The notes beneath the pieces were generated by a model. The model searched no databases and was not told the DNA's origin. It saw only the letters and a program-made list of their open reading frames with translations. Made by a program: the position numbers and the translations under genes. From Agaribacterium sp. ZY112 (GTDB lineage Bacteria > Pseudomonadota > Gammaproteobacteria > Pseudomonadales > Cellvibrionaceae), in contig NZ_CP166840.1 of the NCBI RefSeq assembly GCF_041346925.1, positions 3,657,001 to 3,721,000 on the forward strand: a DNA stretch of 64,000 nucleotides. The letters are read 5' to 3'. Shown here piece after piece: positions 48,011-57,370 of the stretch. Every line of letters starts with the position of its first letter. The first letter of the stretch is position 1.

Positions 48011-50115
48011 TAATCTGCAAGCAGCTTTTCAAATCTACTCTCTACACCAGCATTAAAGTCAACGATCGTACCCATTGCATATTTAGACATTCGCTCTAAG
48101 AAATCATCTTGCATTGAAATCTCACGAGCAATCACCTTTAGCGTCTCAGCCAATTGCTCTTCTGAGCCAAATACAAACCCATTACGCGCCTCACTAACCA
48201 AGTCTTTTACCGCCATCGCCTTATCAGAGCCTACAACGGGAACGCCATTGTAAAAGGCCTCGTTAACAACATACCCCCAGCTATCACGCGACGTGGTAAA
48301 AAGAAGAAAGTCGGCCCATTCAAATAGCTCGGATTTTTGACTAGGATTGACATAGCCCTTAAAACAAATACGCTCATTCCCCGCCCCCAACCTCATTAAC
48401 GACTGAACATACTCTTCCCCCCCCACCCCAGCAATACACAACTCAAATTCATCATTCGAATTCACACATCGAATTGCTTGCTCCACCTGTTTTCGAGGCG
48501 AAAGATAGCTTATGACCAAGAGCCGAACAGGACCTTCTTTCCTTCCTGATTTACTTTTTGCATCACCATAGACTTCAGCCAAAGGAAAATACTGAGAACT
48601 TGATTCACAAGCAACACCATAGCTCCTTGCTAACTCATCACTAGAACGACAGTATCCAATTGCTTTTGTAGAACCACTCAAAATCGCTCGAAGTCCAACA
48701 TAGACGTAGAGCCTCGCCAGTAAAGTCGTTACCCAACTTGACGTATTGACTTGATACCCATCCCAAAGACTAACCCAAGATAACCGAGTTACACCTTTCA
48801 TCCGCGCCGCGATCGACACCACAGCACAGCTGAAAAAGTTTGGCGGATCAGTAAACACTAATAGCTTTCGATAACCACCTAGCATACCAATCAACTTAGT
48901 TGATACTAGGGCTTGATTTAACAGCCAATTCTGCTCAACACCGAGTTGCAAGTATGGGTAGCGAATATCATCTTTGACTTTATCCCACAATCTTTCACTT
49001 GGGGAGGGATTTAAATAAGCAACATCAAAATCGATCTTTTTAAACAACTTATTAAATAACGCGACCCGATATGGAGCAGGATAATTTTGAACAATTAGTA
49101 TTCGCTCAGAAGGCCGAACCGCACAAAACAGCCTCACTATTTTTTTTTTCAATCTAAATAAAAATAGAGCCACTAAGCATGCTAGATAAGGGATATATTG
49201 AACAAAATGGTACGCCGAAAAAGCATCTGAAGTAGAAAAAAAATCCTGAACGGCTTTCCGCCCACAGCAAGCTTTTGCTTTCACGAACATCAACCAAGAT
49301 CGCTCCCGAAGTAAGAGGCGTTGCAAGGAGTCAAGGATCTCGGCAGACGCTCCTTGATCTCTCCAGCAATTAATAAACTCTAGGTCGATCGCAATCCTCT
49401 TCAAATATCCCTTAGAAAGAAATGAGTCATTATCACAAGTCGCATACACTAAAGCACTATTCACATATACGAACCTTTCACGTAAAACCAGCCAAGCCAC
49501 TACCTCCACATGGGCATAAGGAGAGCTGTAGTTGATTGATTCAATTGATTCCAAAGCCTTTCTGAGCGCCTCCCCCCTATAAACGACAGAGGAAATAAAG
49601 GCTCCTAATGCGCCAAGCACATGCGACCTATCAATATATTTCAACAGATCCTGCTCTCCTGACATAACAGCACTTTCGCTTGAAAATTGATCTATCGATA
49701 CGACCTCACCCTCTAACGATATAGAAACCCGATCAAAAAAAGCTAGCGTTATATCTTTATCTTCAAATGCTCGGCTTAAATTATCAAAAAAGTCCTCATG
49801 CAAGTAATCGTCATCGCCAAGTAATAACACATAGTCGCCACAAGCCATTCTCAACGCGCTAATAAAGTTCCTAGCGGCGCCAACATCCTCACCATGTGTA
49901 AAGTAATGTAACTCAAACAAAGGAAATTCAGCCCAACGTGAAACTAAACTTTCAACATCATTAGAGGTAGAGTTATCACTTATACACACCTCTATTGAAA
50001 AGCCTGACTCTTCGGCTCGACGTGAAATAGTTGATATAGTCCTTAAGTTTTCTTCGAGTTCTGAAACCCTATCACGAGTAGGAATACAAATAGATATTAA
50101 CTTGCTCTCAATCAT
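48010..50115 (-). CDS. Two-domain glycosyltransferase (GT2 plus GT4)
   Basis: A protein of 701 residues from ATG 50115 (GGTGAG nine bases upstream; a TTG six codons earlier is weaker). Residues 1-280 are a GT-A fold GT2 transferase: ISICIPTRDR at the start, GAARNFISAL, and LLLGDDDYLH with the metal-binding acidic motif. Near residues 300-325 lies a hydrophobic helix followed by LKKKIVRLF. From about 335 on is a GT-B fold GT4 transferase: ERILIVQNYPAPYRVALFN, then ISYLSPRKQ, and the C-terminal motif SRDSWGYVVNEAFYNGVPVV. A run of ten A (49140-49149) encodes the Lys-Lys-Lys linker between the two enzymes. It would add two successive sugars of the repeat unit. Confidence 0.85.
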   Translation of the reverse strand: MIESKLISICIPTRDRVSELEENLRTISTISRRAEESGFSIEVCISDNSTSNDVESLVSRWAEFPLFELHYFTHGEDVGAARNFISALRMACGDYVLLLGDDDYLHEDFFDNLSRAFEDKDITLAFFDRVSISLEGEVVSIDQFSSESAVMSGEQDLLKYIDRSHVLGALGAFISSVVYRGEALRKALESIESINYSSPYAHVEVVAWLVLRERFVYVNSALVYATCDNDSFLSKGYLKRIAIDLEFINCWRDQGASAEILDSLQRLLLRERSWLMFVKAKACCGRKAVQDFFSTSDAFSAYHFVQYIPYLACLVALFLFRLKKKIVRLFCAVRPSERILIVQNYPAPYRVALFNKLFKKIDFDVAYLNPSPSERLWDKVKDDIRYPYLQLGVEQNWLLNQALVSTKLIGMLGGYRKLLVFTDPPNFFSCAVVSIAARMKGVTRLSWVSLWDGYQVNTSSWVTTLLARLYVYVGLRAILSGSTKAIGYCRSSDELARSYGVACESSSQYFPLAEVYGDAKSKSGRKEGPVRLLVISYLSPRKQVEQAIRCVNSNDEFELCIAGVGGEEYVQSLMRLGAGNERICFKGYVNPSQKSELFEWADFLLFTTSRDSWGYVVNEAFYNGVPVVGSDKAMAVKDLVSEARNGFVFGSEEQLAETLKVIAREISMQDDFLERMSKYAMGTIVDFNAGVESRFEKLLAD

Positions 50116-50129
50116 AAACCACTCACCAC

Positions 50130-50984
50130 TCAAGCTTCTAAAACGTTACAAATAAAAGACTCCAAGTTAACAGTCGGCCTCCAACCAGGGAGTATCGGAT
50201 ACATATATACAGGCTCGAAAACTTCAACACTTCTATAGCTTTTTGCACCAAGTTGAACATTCGGAAGTAGACCACTACAACTTTCAACCAAAGAGATTAA
50301 GTCTTTAACAGAGTACTCATTTCCAGAAGACAATCGGTAACGGCTAACCCCTCCGCTTTCACTATCCAAAACAGCCTGAATTGCTAACTCAACCCCCGAA
50401 ATAACATCTTTTACGTGCACTAAATTCAGCATTTGCTCTCCAGGAGACAATTCTAACAGCCTCCCACTTTTAGCAGATTCAAGTATTAGGTTAATTAGCT
50501 TTCCTCTGTGATCATCCTCTGAATAAACCCCATATAAGACTAGCTCTATAGAATTGATAGCGTATCTAGACGCGTAGTACTCCAAAAGACCACTAAAGGC
50601 CAACTTACTTGCAGAATAAAGATCGATCGCCCCCTGCATACTAGTTCCGCAACCATGCTGCCAATAACTACCAATACAGATAAAATTTCTATTCGGGGTA
50701 TCAAGCTTTGATATAGCCTTGAGCATCCGAGCTGGGAGTACAGTGTTACAACCCAGCGTTTCTTGAACGTCGTCTTCACTATAGCTAGCAGCTAAATGTA
50801 AACTGAAATCAGGATTAAATTTTTGAATATCCCGCTCTAAGTCATCCGAGAGGTTGATACTCTCACAAGGGAAGTTAAACACCGTTTTTTCATGACAAAT
50901 AACAGCGAGCTGATTTGAAACACTCAAAGATCGACACAGCCGCTGCCCCAAGAAGCCAGAGGCCCCGCTAATTAGAATTTTCAA
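50130..50984 (-). CDS. SDR family NDP-sugar reductase, candidate CDP-3,6-dideoxyhexose synthase
   Basis: A protein of 284 residues with LISGASGFLGQRL at the N-terminus, HLAASYSEDDV, and YSASKLAFSG as Tyr-x-x-x-Lys. It follows ddhD-A-B-C with 2 bases to ddhC, exactly where abe (CDP-abequose synthase) or prt (CDP-paratose synthase) lies in Salmonella and Yersinia loci. Such enzymes reduce the C4 ketone left by DdhC/DdhD. Sequence alone cannot tell abequose from paratose, or from another dideoxy sugar. The start is TTG, with no ATG near by in frame that keeps the Rossmann motif. Confidence 0.65.
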   Translation of the reverse strand: MKILISGASGFLGQRLCRSLSVSNQLAVICHEKTVFNFPCESINLSDDLERDIQKFNPDFSLHLAASYSEDDVQETLGCNTVLPARMLKAISKLDTPNRNFICIGSYWQHGCGTSMQGAIDLYSASKLAFSGLLEYYASRYAINSIELVLYGVYSEDDHRGKLINLILESAKSGRLLELSPGEQMLNLVHVKDVISGVELAIQAVLDSESGGVSRYRLSSGNEYSVKDLISLVESCSGLLPNVQLGAKSYRSVEVFEPVYMYPILPGWRPTVNLESFICNVLEA

Positions 50985-50986
50985 GA

Positions 50987-52300
50987 TTAAAAGCTCAAAC
51001 CGAAGAACTCTTCAAATTTCGCAGCCACATACTGTAATTGCTCCTGCTGCAGGCCAGGGTAAATACCAATCCAGAATGTTTGATTCATTACTCGATCAGT
51101 ATTGGTCAACTCACCACTTACTCGGTAGTTAACCCCTTCAAAATAAGGCTGACGTGTCAGGTTCCCTGCAAACAGAAGGCGAGTCCCAATTTTAGCTCCA
51201 TCAAGGAATTTCAGGAGGTCAACACGATTAACACCTGAGCTTTCTTTCAAGGTGATAGGAAAACCAAACCATGAAGGATCTGAGTTGAGGGTCGCCTCGG
51301 GTAGCTCTAAAAACTCACTGCATGTTTGTAACAGTCCTTTTAGGATCTTAAAGTTGTCTTTACGCTTCTGAACCAGTGTTTCGACGCGATCCATCTGAGC
51401 CAAACCACAGGCCGCTTGCATATCTGAAATCTTCATGTTGTAACCAACATGAGAGTAAGTGTACTTATGATCATAACCCTGCGGCAGTGAGCCTAACTGC
51501 TGATCAAAACGCTTGCCACAAGTGTCGTCACAACCCGGCGCGCAATAACAATCACGCCCCCAATCGCGGAAAGATTCAACGAGAGTATTTAACTCCTTAG
51601 AATTGGTAAATACTGCCCCCCCCTCACCCATCGTAATGTGGTGAGCAGGATAAAAACTCACTGTAGCAATATCACCAAAAGTACCAACTTTTTGACCGTT
51701 GTAAGTAGAGCCTAGGGCGTCGCAACAATCTTCAATTAACCAAAGCTTATATTTATCCGCAATACGACGCACTTCGGTTAAATCAAAAGGGTTACCTAAG
51801 GTATGTGCAATCATGATCACACGAGTTTTATCACTGATCGCAGCTTCAATAAGAGCCGGATCAATGTTGTAGGTTGGAATATCTACATCAACAAAAACCG
51901 GCACAAGACCGTACTGAATAGCCGGATTGACAGTCGTCGGGAAACCGGCAGCAACGGTAATCATTTCATCACCTGTTTTTAACTGGCGATCACCGAGCTT
52001 TGGTGAGGTCAACGCTGCTATTGCAAGAAGATTGGCAGCGGACCCCGAAACAGTTGTTAGCAAGTACTCTACACCAAAATAATCAGCCAAGCGCTTTTGA
52101 AACTCATCATTAAAACGCCCCGTGGTTAGCCACGCATCTAAAGATGCTTCAACCATCAATTGACGCTCTTTACAACCAACGACTTTACCTGAAGGCGGAA
52201 CTGGTGATTCTCCACCAACAAATAATTTAGGAGCATCTTCCAGCTCAGAATATTTGGCTACCAGATCAGCGATCTGATTCCTGATTTCATCTTTGTTCAT
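50987..52300 (-). CDS. ddhC: CDP-6-deoxy-4-keto-glucose 3-dehydrase
   Basis: A PMP-dependent, 2Fe-2S dehydrase (E1, RfbH family) of 437 residues that removes the C3 hydroxyl together with DdhD. The aminotransferase lysine is replaced by His in [15 protein letters not shown], the hallmark of this family. Cysteines for the iron-sulfur cluster are grouped in [16 protein letters not shown]. The sugar-nucleotide substrate is made by DdhA and DdhB next door. A G8 run (51616-51623 on the plus strand as C8) encodes the GEGGA part of the active-site loop. The gene starts 9 bases after ddhB. Confidence 0.95.
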   Translation of the reverse strand: MNKDEIRNQIADLVAKYSELEDAPKLFVGGESPVPPSGKVVGCKERQLMVEASLDAWLTTGRFNDEFQKRLADYFGVEYLLTTVSGSAANLLAIAALTSPKLGDRQLKTGDEMITVAAGFPTTVNPAIQYGLVPVFVDVDIPTYNIDPALIEAAISDKTRVIMIAHTLGNPFDLTEVRRIADKYKLWLIEDCCDALGSTYNGQKVGTFGDIATVSFYPAHHITMGEGGAVFTNSKELNTLVESFRDWGRDCYCAPGCDDTCGKRFDQQLGSLPQGYDHKYTYSHVGYNMKISDMQAACGLAQMDRVETLVQKRKDNFKILKGLLQTCSEFLELPEATLNSDPSWFGFPITLKESSGVNRVDLLKFLDGAKIGTRLLFAGNLTRQPYFEGVNYRVSGELTNTDRVMNQTFWIGIYPGLQQEQLQYVAAKFEEFFGLSF

Positions 52301-52309
52301 CGTTTTCTC

Positions 52310-53386
52310 TTAATATGCAGATGCAATATATTGCTTAATTTCTTCTAGTGTGTAGGCCTTCATATCTTCTTTAGCCAACCACGCCTTATGCCACGCGACG
52401 ATTCGCTCGAGCGTTTCGTCTAAATTCCATCGAGGCTGCCATTCCATTCGCATTTTTGCCTTGGAGCAGTCCAATTTTAAGTATCCTGCTTCATGAGGAT
52501 GATTGTCACCATCGAGTTGCCAATTCGCCCCCTCTCCCCAAAGACTCGTCAAGCGATCGACAATCCAGTTAACAGGCTTGGCATCAGTGTCATTTGGACC
52601 AAAATTCCAACCTTCCGCAAAACAAGGGCCCTGCTCGAACAAAAGCTGCGCGGTCAATAAGTAACCAGACAAAGGCTCCAAAACATGCTGCCAAGGGCGT
52701 ATTGAATGAGGGCTGCGGATATGCACACTTTTGCCCGCTTCAAACGAGCTCAGGATATCCGGAATAAGGCGGTCATCAGCCCAATCTCCACCACCAATAA
52801 CGTTGCCAGCACGTACCGATGCCAAAGCACAACCGTGGTCTTTATACTTATTCTTATTGAAGAACGAGTTTCTGTATGAGTCCGCTACTAACTCCGCACA
52901 ACCTTTACTATTACTATAAGGGTCATAGCCACCTTTCGGCTCATCTTCACGATAGCCCCAAGGCCACTCCTTGTTTTCGTAACACTTATCGCTCGTTACA
53001 TTAATAACAGCTTTCACGCCCCCTACCTTACGAATAGCTTCGAGAACATGAACCGTCCCCATTACATTCGTATGATAGGTCTCAATGGGCTGAGAATATG
53101 AAAGGCGCACCAATGGCTGGGCCGCCATATGAATTACGATTGCTGGACTAAAACTCTCTACGGAGCTTAAAACAGCTTCGAAATCTCGAATATCACAAAT
53201 CTCTGACTCTATGTTTTCAGCTATCTTTAGCTCTTCAAACATACTGGGACTACTGGGAGGCTCCAGAGCCAGCCCTTTAACCTTTGCCCCCATACTATCG
53301 AGCCACAGCGCAAGCCAACTACCTTTAAACCCTGTGTGTCCGGTTAGGAGTACTTTCTTGCCACTCCAAAAATTCGGATCAATCAT
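52310..53386 (-). CDS. ddhB: CDP-glucose 4,6-dehydratase
   Basis: An extended SDR enzyme (RfbG family) that makes CDP-4-keto-6-deoxyglucose. I start it at ATG 53386 (358 residues, MIDPNFWSG), six bases after a GGAG; the frame runs seven codons further but into the ddhA end. Motifs: LLTGHTGFKGSWLAL, HMAAQPLVRLSY, NVTSDKCYENK as the active-site region, and YDPYSNSKGCAEL. The stop of ddhA overlaps its ribosome site, so translation is coupled. Confidence 0.95.
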   Translation of the reverse strand: MIDPNFWSGKKVLLTGHTGFKGSWLALWLDSMGAKVKGLALEPPSSPSMFEELKIAENIESEICDIRDFEAVLSSVESFSPAIVIHMAAQPLVRLSYSQPIETYHTNVMGTVHVLEAIRKVGGVKAVINVTSDKCYENKEWPWGYREDEPKGGYDPYSNSKGCAELVADSYRNSFFNKNKYKDHGCALASVRAGNVIGGGDWADDRLIPDILSSFEAGKSVHIRSPHSIRPWQHVLEPLSGYLLTAQLLFEQGPCFAEGWNFGPNDTDAKPVNWIVDRLTSLWGEGANWQLDGDNHPHEAGYLKLDCSKAKMRMEWQPRWNLDETLERIVAWHKAWLAKEDMKAYTLEEIKQYIASAY

Positions 53387-53388
53387 AT

Positions 53389-54162
53389 TTAGCTCCAAGT
53401 TTTCCAAGGTGCTTCACCTTGCTGCCACAGTTTTTCTAAATACATTTTGTCACGCAAAGTATCCATTGGCTGCCAAAAACCCTTGTGCTCAAAGGCCATC
53501 AGCTCACCTTCAGCAGAAAGTGCATTCAGCGGCTCCTGCTCCCAAACACTCTCATCATCATCAACATGATCGATAACGCTTGGAGAAAGAACGAAGAAGC
53601 CTGCATTAATCATTGCACCGTCGCCTTTGGGCTTTTCCTTAAAGCTCATTACTTGCCGATCCTGGATGTCCAGCGCACCAAATCGCCCAGGAGGGAATGC
53701 AGCCGTCAAAGTAGCTTTTTTCCCGTGGGTCTTATGAAAAGCAATTAACTTGGTGATGTCAACATCACCAACACCATCACCGTAGGTAAAACAAAACGCC
53801 TCATCACTAGCCACATGCTCTTTAACACGAAGTAGACGCCCGCCGGTCATTGAATGGTCACCCGTATCGACCAAGGTCACTTTCCAAGGCTCAGCCCGTT
53901 TGTGATGCACATGCATTTCGTTGGTAGACATATCAAAAGTCACATCTGACATATGCAGGAAGTAATTAGCAAAATACTCTTTAATTACATATCCTTTATA
54001 CCCACAACAGATCACAAACTCATTAACGCCGTGAGCAGAATATTGCTTCATAATATGCCAGAGGATAGGTTTGCCACCCACCTCAACCATAGGCTTCGGC
54101 TTAACCGAAGTTTCTTCACTTAAGCGAGTCCCTAAGCCGCCAGCAAGAATCACAGCCTTCAT
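53389..54162 (-). CDS. ddhA: Glucose-1-phosphate cytidylyltransferase
   Basis: Joins CTP and glucose-1-phosphate to CDP-glucose, the first committed step to CDP-3,6-dideoxyhexoses. It has 257 residues, the family length. The signature [13 protein letters not shown] is at the N-terminus, with [28 protein letters not shown] (metal-binding Asp) and [11 protein letters not shown]. It lies between ddhD and ddhB in the order D-A-B-C known from Yersinia. Confidence 0.96.
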   Translation of the reverse strand: MKAVILAGGLGTRLSEETSVKPKPMVEVGGKPILWHIMKQYSAHGVNEFVICCGYKGYVIKEYFANYFLHMSDVTFDMSTNEMHVHHKRAEPWKVTLVDTGDHSMTGGRLLRVKEHVASDEAFCFTYGDGVGDVDITKLIAFHKTHGKKATLTAAFPPGRFGALDIQDRQVMSFKEKPKGDGAMINAGFFVLSPSVIDHVDDDESVWEQEPLNALSAEGELMAFEHKGFWQPMDTLRDKMYLEKLWQQGEAPWKTWS

Positions 54163-54171
54163 CTCTTTTCC

Positions 54172-55125
54172 CTAGTTCGTTGTAGCCACAAAAGCATCCG
54201 AATAAAAATTATTAGCTTGCAGGCCATTTTCAATCATTAACTTTTTGGCAGATTCAATCATATTTAAAGAGCCGCACGCATAAACATCGTAGTTATTAAA
54301 GGCCCCTATATCTTTGAGCGCAGCTTCCTGCACATATCTACATGAGGAGCCCACTTTTTCACGAGATGTAACGGGGCAATAGATTACATTCTTATGCCTA
54401 CCCGCCCATTCCCGCGGCAAATCAGTATAAAAATCTTTTTGATACCTATTCCCCCAGTAAACATGGACCTCCCTATTAGTTTTTTGATCCAATAACCGGG
54501 ACACCATGGACTGTACGGAGGAAAAGCCTGTACCGGTCGCAAGAAAAATCAGCGGCTTATCCGATTCACGAACAAAAAAGCTTCCAATTGGAAGCTCCAA
54601 TCTTACTAATGTATTTTCTGCAAACACATCAAAAACATTGCCACTCATTGCACCGCCAGCCACACGCTTGATGTGCAGTTCAATTAGATCGCTACCTGAG
54701 GTGCTTGCTATTGAATAACTACGCCTAATACCGGAAAAGAGTAGGTCGAGATACTGCCCCTCAAGAAAACTAACGAAAATAGCGGGAGGCGTTCTAAGCC
54801 TCAACACGGCGGTATCTTCGACGATTTCAATCTGAGAGACTTTCGCAGGCGTAACAATTCTTTTAACGTTAGTTAATTGAGGTAAGTGCTCAGCATCAAT
54901 TACGCAGTCACCTTCCGGCCGAGCTTCGCAAGTTTTGATCCTTTCACCTGCACATATAACAACTCCATTTTGAGACACGCTTCCCTCAATAAGTGTACAC
55001 TCACATGAATCACACTCCCCACGCCTGCAACTAAACGGGAGCCGCAGCCCGGCGCCCAATGCCGCCTCCAGAACCGTATTTTCTAGACACTCGAAACGTT
55101 CTCCAGTCTTCAGCTTAACTTTCAC
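54172..55125 (-). CDS. ddhD: CDP-6-deoxy-delta-3,4-glucoseen reductase
   Basis: The electron-transfer partner (E3, AscD/DdhD) of DdhC, 317 residues. A plant-type 2Fe-2S ferredoxin domain comes first (cysteines in FSCRRGECDSCECTL and a later VICAGE). A ferredoxin-NADP reductase-like FAD domain follows (RRSYSIAS; PIGSFFVRE), then an NAD(P) domain (FLATGTGFSSVQS; YACGSLNMIES). It starts at GTG with AGGTGA six bases upstream, 7 bases after the wzz stop. First of the four ddh genes. Confidence 0.95.
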   Translation of the reverse strand: MKVKLKTGERFECLENTVLEAALGAGLRLPFSCRRGECDSCECTLIEGSVSQNGVVICAGERIKTCEARPEGDCVIDAEHLPQLTNVKRIVTPAKVSQIEIVEDTAVLRLRTPPAIFVSFLEGQYLDLLFSGIRRSYSIASTSGSDLIELHIKRVAGGAMSGNVFDVFAENTLVRLELPIGSFFVRESDKPLIFLATGTGFSSVQSMVSRLLDQKTNREVHVYWGNRYQKDFYTDLPREWAGRHKNVIYCPVTSREKVGSSCRYVQEAALKDIGAFNNYDVYACGSLNMIESAKKLMIENGLQANNFYSDAFVATTN

Positions 55126-55132
55126 CGCTCAC

Positions 55133-56110
55133 CTACCCCTTCGACGACCTATACATCTCTCGAAGGATTACTAAAAAACAAGTAAGAAAACCACCAATTA
55201 CTGTAAAAACCAGAACAATTACCGCTCGCATGGGCTTTGATTTCAACTCTGCAGCCCTTGGTGGGACGACCTCTCTTAAGAGATACTCATCACCAACCTC
55301 AGCAAGCATGAGTGTTTTCATCTGATTTTCAACCATGCCATAAAATATAGATTGCATATTTGCAATGCTGGTTTCTGTAATTTTATTATTTAAATAAGCA
55401 ATGTTTTTCTGTGCATCCAGAATATCCCTAGATTGAAAGTGCTCATTAATCTCTCCCGCCAAGATGTGAACCCAGCGCTCAGCAACATCTGCAGAGTAAT
55501 GAGTAGCAGAAATAGTTACCATTCCTGTTTTCGAATTCACACTGAACCCAACCAATTCTAAAAACTCCTTATAGATCTCAAAGCTAGTAGGCCTCTCATC
55601 TATTGACGCCACCCATGCTCCAGAAGAACTATCATATACACTCTCGTCCCAAGTGAATCTACCACTTCCCTGATCCCATCTTTTGACCCCCATAATTAGT
55701 GGCGCCAACTCATGCTTATTAATAACCTCATCAATGAACGGCCAACTAGCTGCCAACACTAAAGCTTGATCAATATCATTCTTCTCGCCACCACCAAGAT
55801 TAATGCCAGCCATTGCAGCAATACCACCTAATTGCCCCCCGAGCATCGCTGTATCATCCTGTTTCTGCGAAGCTGCATACACGCCTTTACTAGTGTACAT
55901 ATTTGGTAGACTTAGAGCCCACCCACCGCCCACTATTGCAAATATCAACACCATCCCGGTAATAAAGTAGCGCGCCTGCCAAAGCTGTCCCCAATAAACC
56001 CCAAGGTCTATCATCTCAGGAAGCCGCTCAAACGAGACATCCTGCTTACGACTCGCAACTTCACTGTTATTACTAGAGACATCTGCAATCTGTTCCTCTT
56101 TCTTAAGCAT
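55133..56110 (-). CDS. wzz: Chain length determinant protein
   Basis: A polysaccharide co-polymerase that sets O-antigen chain length in the periplasm with Wzy. From ATG 56110 it has 325 residues. Two membrane segments bracket a long periplasmic domain: one near residues 48-70 (RYFITGMVLIFAIVGG), the other near the C-terminus, preceded by the proline-rich PPRAAELKSKPMRAV. DLGVYWGQLWQARY before the first helix is typical of Wzz. The start is directly preceded by a run of ten G, which serves as the ribosome site. The frame can be read upstream to a GTG at 56167 through the G run, but that stretch has no family support. Confidence 0.85.
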   Translation of the reverse strand: MLKKEEQIADVSSNNSEVASRKQDVSFERLPEMIDLGVYWGQLWQARYFITGMVLIFAIVGGGWALSLPNMYTSKGVYAASQKQDDTAMLGGQLGGIAAMAGINLGGGEKNDIDQALVLAASWPFIDEVINKHELAPLIMGVKRWDQGSGRFTWDESVYDSSSGAWVASIDERPTSFEIYKEFLELVGFSVNSKTGMVTISATHYSADVAERWVHILAGEINEHFQSRDILDAQKNIAYLNNKITETSIANMQSIFYGMVENQMKTLMLAEVGDEYLLREVVPPRAAELKSKPMRAVIVLVFTVIGGFLTCFLVILREMYRSSKG

Positions 56111-56111
56111 T

Positions 56112-56121
56112 CCCCCCCCCC
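56112..56121 (-). promoter_or_regulatory. G10 tract at the wzz ribosome binding site
   Basis: Ten C on the plus strand, ten G on the coding strand, ending two bases before the chosen wzz ATG. It is the only purine-rich sequence in the right place for ribosome binding. An ATG overlaps its upstream end (56121-56123), out of frame by one base with the real start. Gain or loss of a G would alter both the frame of that upstream ATG and the spacing. Confidence 0.55.
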
Positions 56122-56182
56122 ATAAACACAAAACCCAAGCAAGCTTGGGCAGCACAGTCTGTTTCACTCACAATCGAAAATA

Positions 56183-57256
56183 CTAACTTTTACAGGAACT
56201 TAAAAAAAATCGCCGCCCCCAACGAATAAACTTCCAACTACGCCTCATCAATAACTGATACCCCGCAACAACCATGACTACCAACACAAAAGAGACGCTT
56301 TCAGGAGCACTCATCACCACACCCGCGCCTAAAAAAATGAAAGCAAGCTGTGAAAACGCAATCACACCCAATGTCAAATTTTTCCCAAAGCCTGCCCTCA
56401 ACAAAATATGATGAATATGCGTCCTATCTGGGTCCATTGGCGATCTACCGCGTTTAATCCTGCGGTACATAATGGTAAACATATCCGTCATAGGTAGCAG
56501 CACTAACCACAGTGCAGTTACAGGCTCGAATGCGGCAACAGGCTCTTGCGAACCGTAAATTACCAAAACGCCAATACTCAAACCCAAGAACATTGAGCCT
56601 GCATCACCCATAAAGATTTTCTTTAATTTATTACCACCAGGCTCACCCCAAATATTGAAAATAAGGAAGGCTGCAATAGCACCAACAAAGGTCAAGCAAA
56701 GAAACTGGGGAACTACATCGGCACTTTGTGCAAAGAGGTAAGCTAAACCAGCAAAAACAACCATGCAGATTGAACCAACTAAACCATCCATGCCATCCAT
56801 CATATTAAAGGCGTTCATAACTCCCATTAAAGAAAGTACGGTAAGAGGGTAACCAAGCCAACCAACCGTTAAATCGCCCACACCAAAGATGTTGCCGAAA
56901 TTGGTGATTTTAATATCGAGGCCGTAGACAAAAATACCACAAACGAGTAACTGCCCTACAAGGCGAAAGCGTGCGCTGAGCTCGTAGCGGTCGTCCACCA
57001 TACCCATAAATACGATAAGGCCACCAGCAAGCAAGAAAAGCCGAATAAATAGCGGCTGCTCGATAAAAAAGAAAGTACTAATAGACACCGCAGCATAAAT
57101 CGCCAAACCACCAATAAGCGGGATAACCCCCTTGTGATTTTTACGACCACCAGGCTTATCTACCAACTCAGCCCAATACGCCAAGGGTTTAAGCAACTTA
57201 ATAACAACGAAGCTAATTGTGAAGGATATGGCTAATAACGCTAAGGCCTTTTCCAT
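56183..57256 (-). CDS. Undecaprenyl-phosphate sugar-1-phosphate transferase (WecA/WbpL family)
   Basis: A PNPT-family membrane enzyme of 357 residues with about ten to eleven helices, which starts the repeat unit on undecaprenyl phosphate. The acidic motifs are clear: VDDRYELSARFRL near residue 87, NMMDGMDGL near 152, FMGDAGSMFLG near 215, and the cytoplasmic HIHHILLRAG near 285. WecA uses UDP-GlcNAc; WbpL types prefer UDP-FucNAc or UDP-QuiNAc. Which sugar is used here cannot be read. The gene lies between manC and wzz. Confidence 0.88.
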   Translation of the reverse strand: MEKALALLAISFTISFVVIKLLKPLAYWAELVDKPGGRKNHKGVIPLIGGLAIYAAVSISTFFFIEQPLFIRLFLLAGGLIVFMGMVDDRYELSARFRLVGQLLVCGIFVYGLDIKITNFGNIFGVGDLTVGWLGYPLTVLSLMGVMNAFNMMDGMDGLVGSICMVVFAGLAYLFAQSADVVPQFLCLTFVGAIAAFLIFNIWGEPGGNKLKKIFMGDAGSMFLGLSIGVLVIYGSQEPVAAFEPVTALWLVLLPMTDMFTIMYRRIKRGRSPMDPDRTHIHHILLRAGFGKNLTLGVIAFSQLAFIFLGAGVVMSAPESVSFVLVVMVVAGYQLLMRRSWKFIRWGRRFFLSSCKS

Positions 57257-57370
57257 GCTCTACCCTGTTTTCTCTCTATTAACCCTCGGTACTACTCAAT
57301 AACCGCGAGTTTTATCTTTATTCATTCACGGCTTATAGCCGAGCACCATTTTTATTTAGGCGAGCAAACT

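Noticed and set aside
56111..56167. Upstream GTG start for wzz reading through the G10 tract
   Set aside because: The added 19 residues have no Wzz features; the ATG at 56110 with the G-rich ribosome site is better. Kept in mind for the phase-variation idea.
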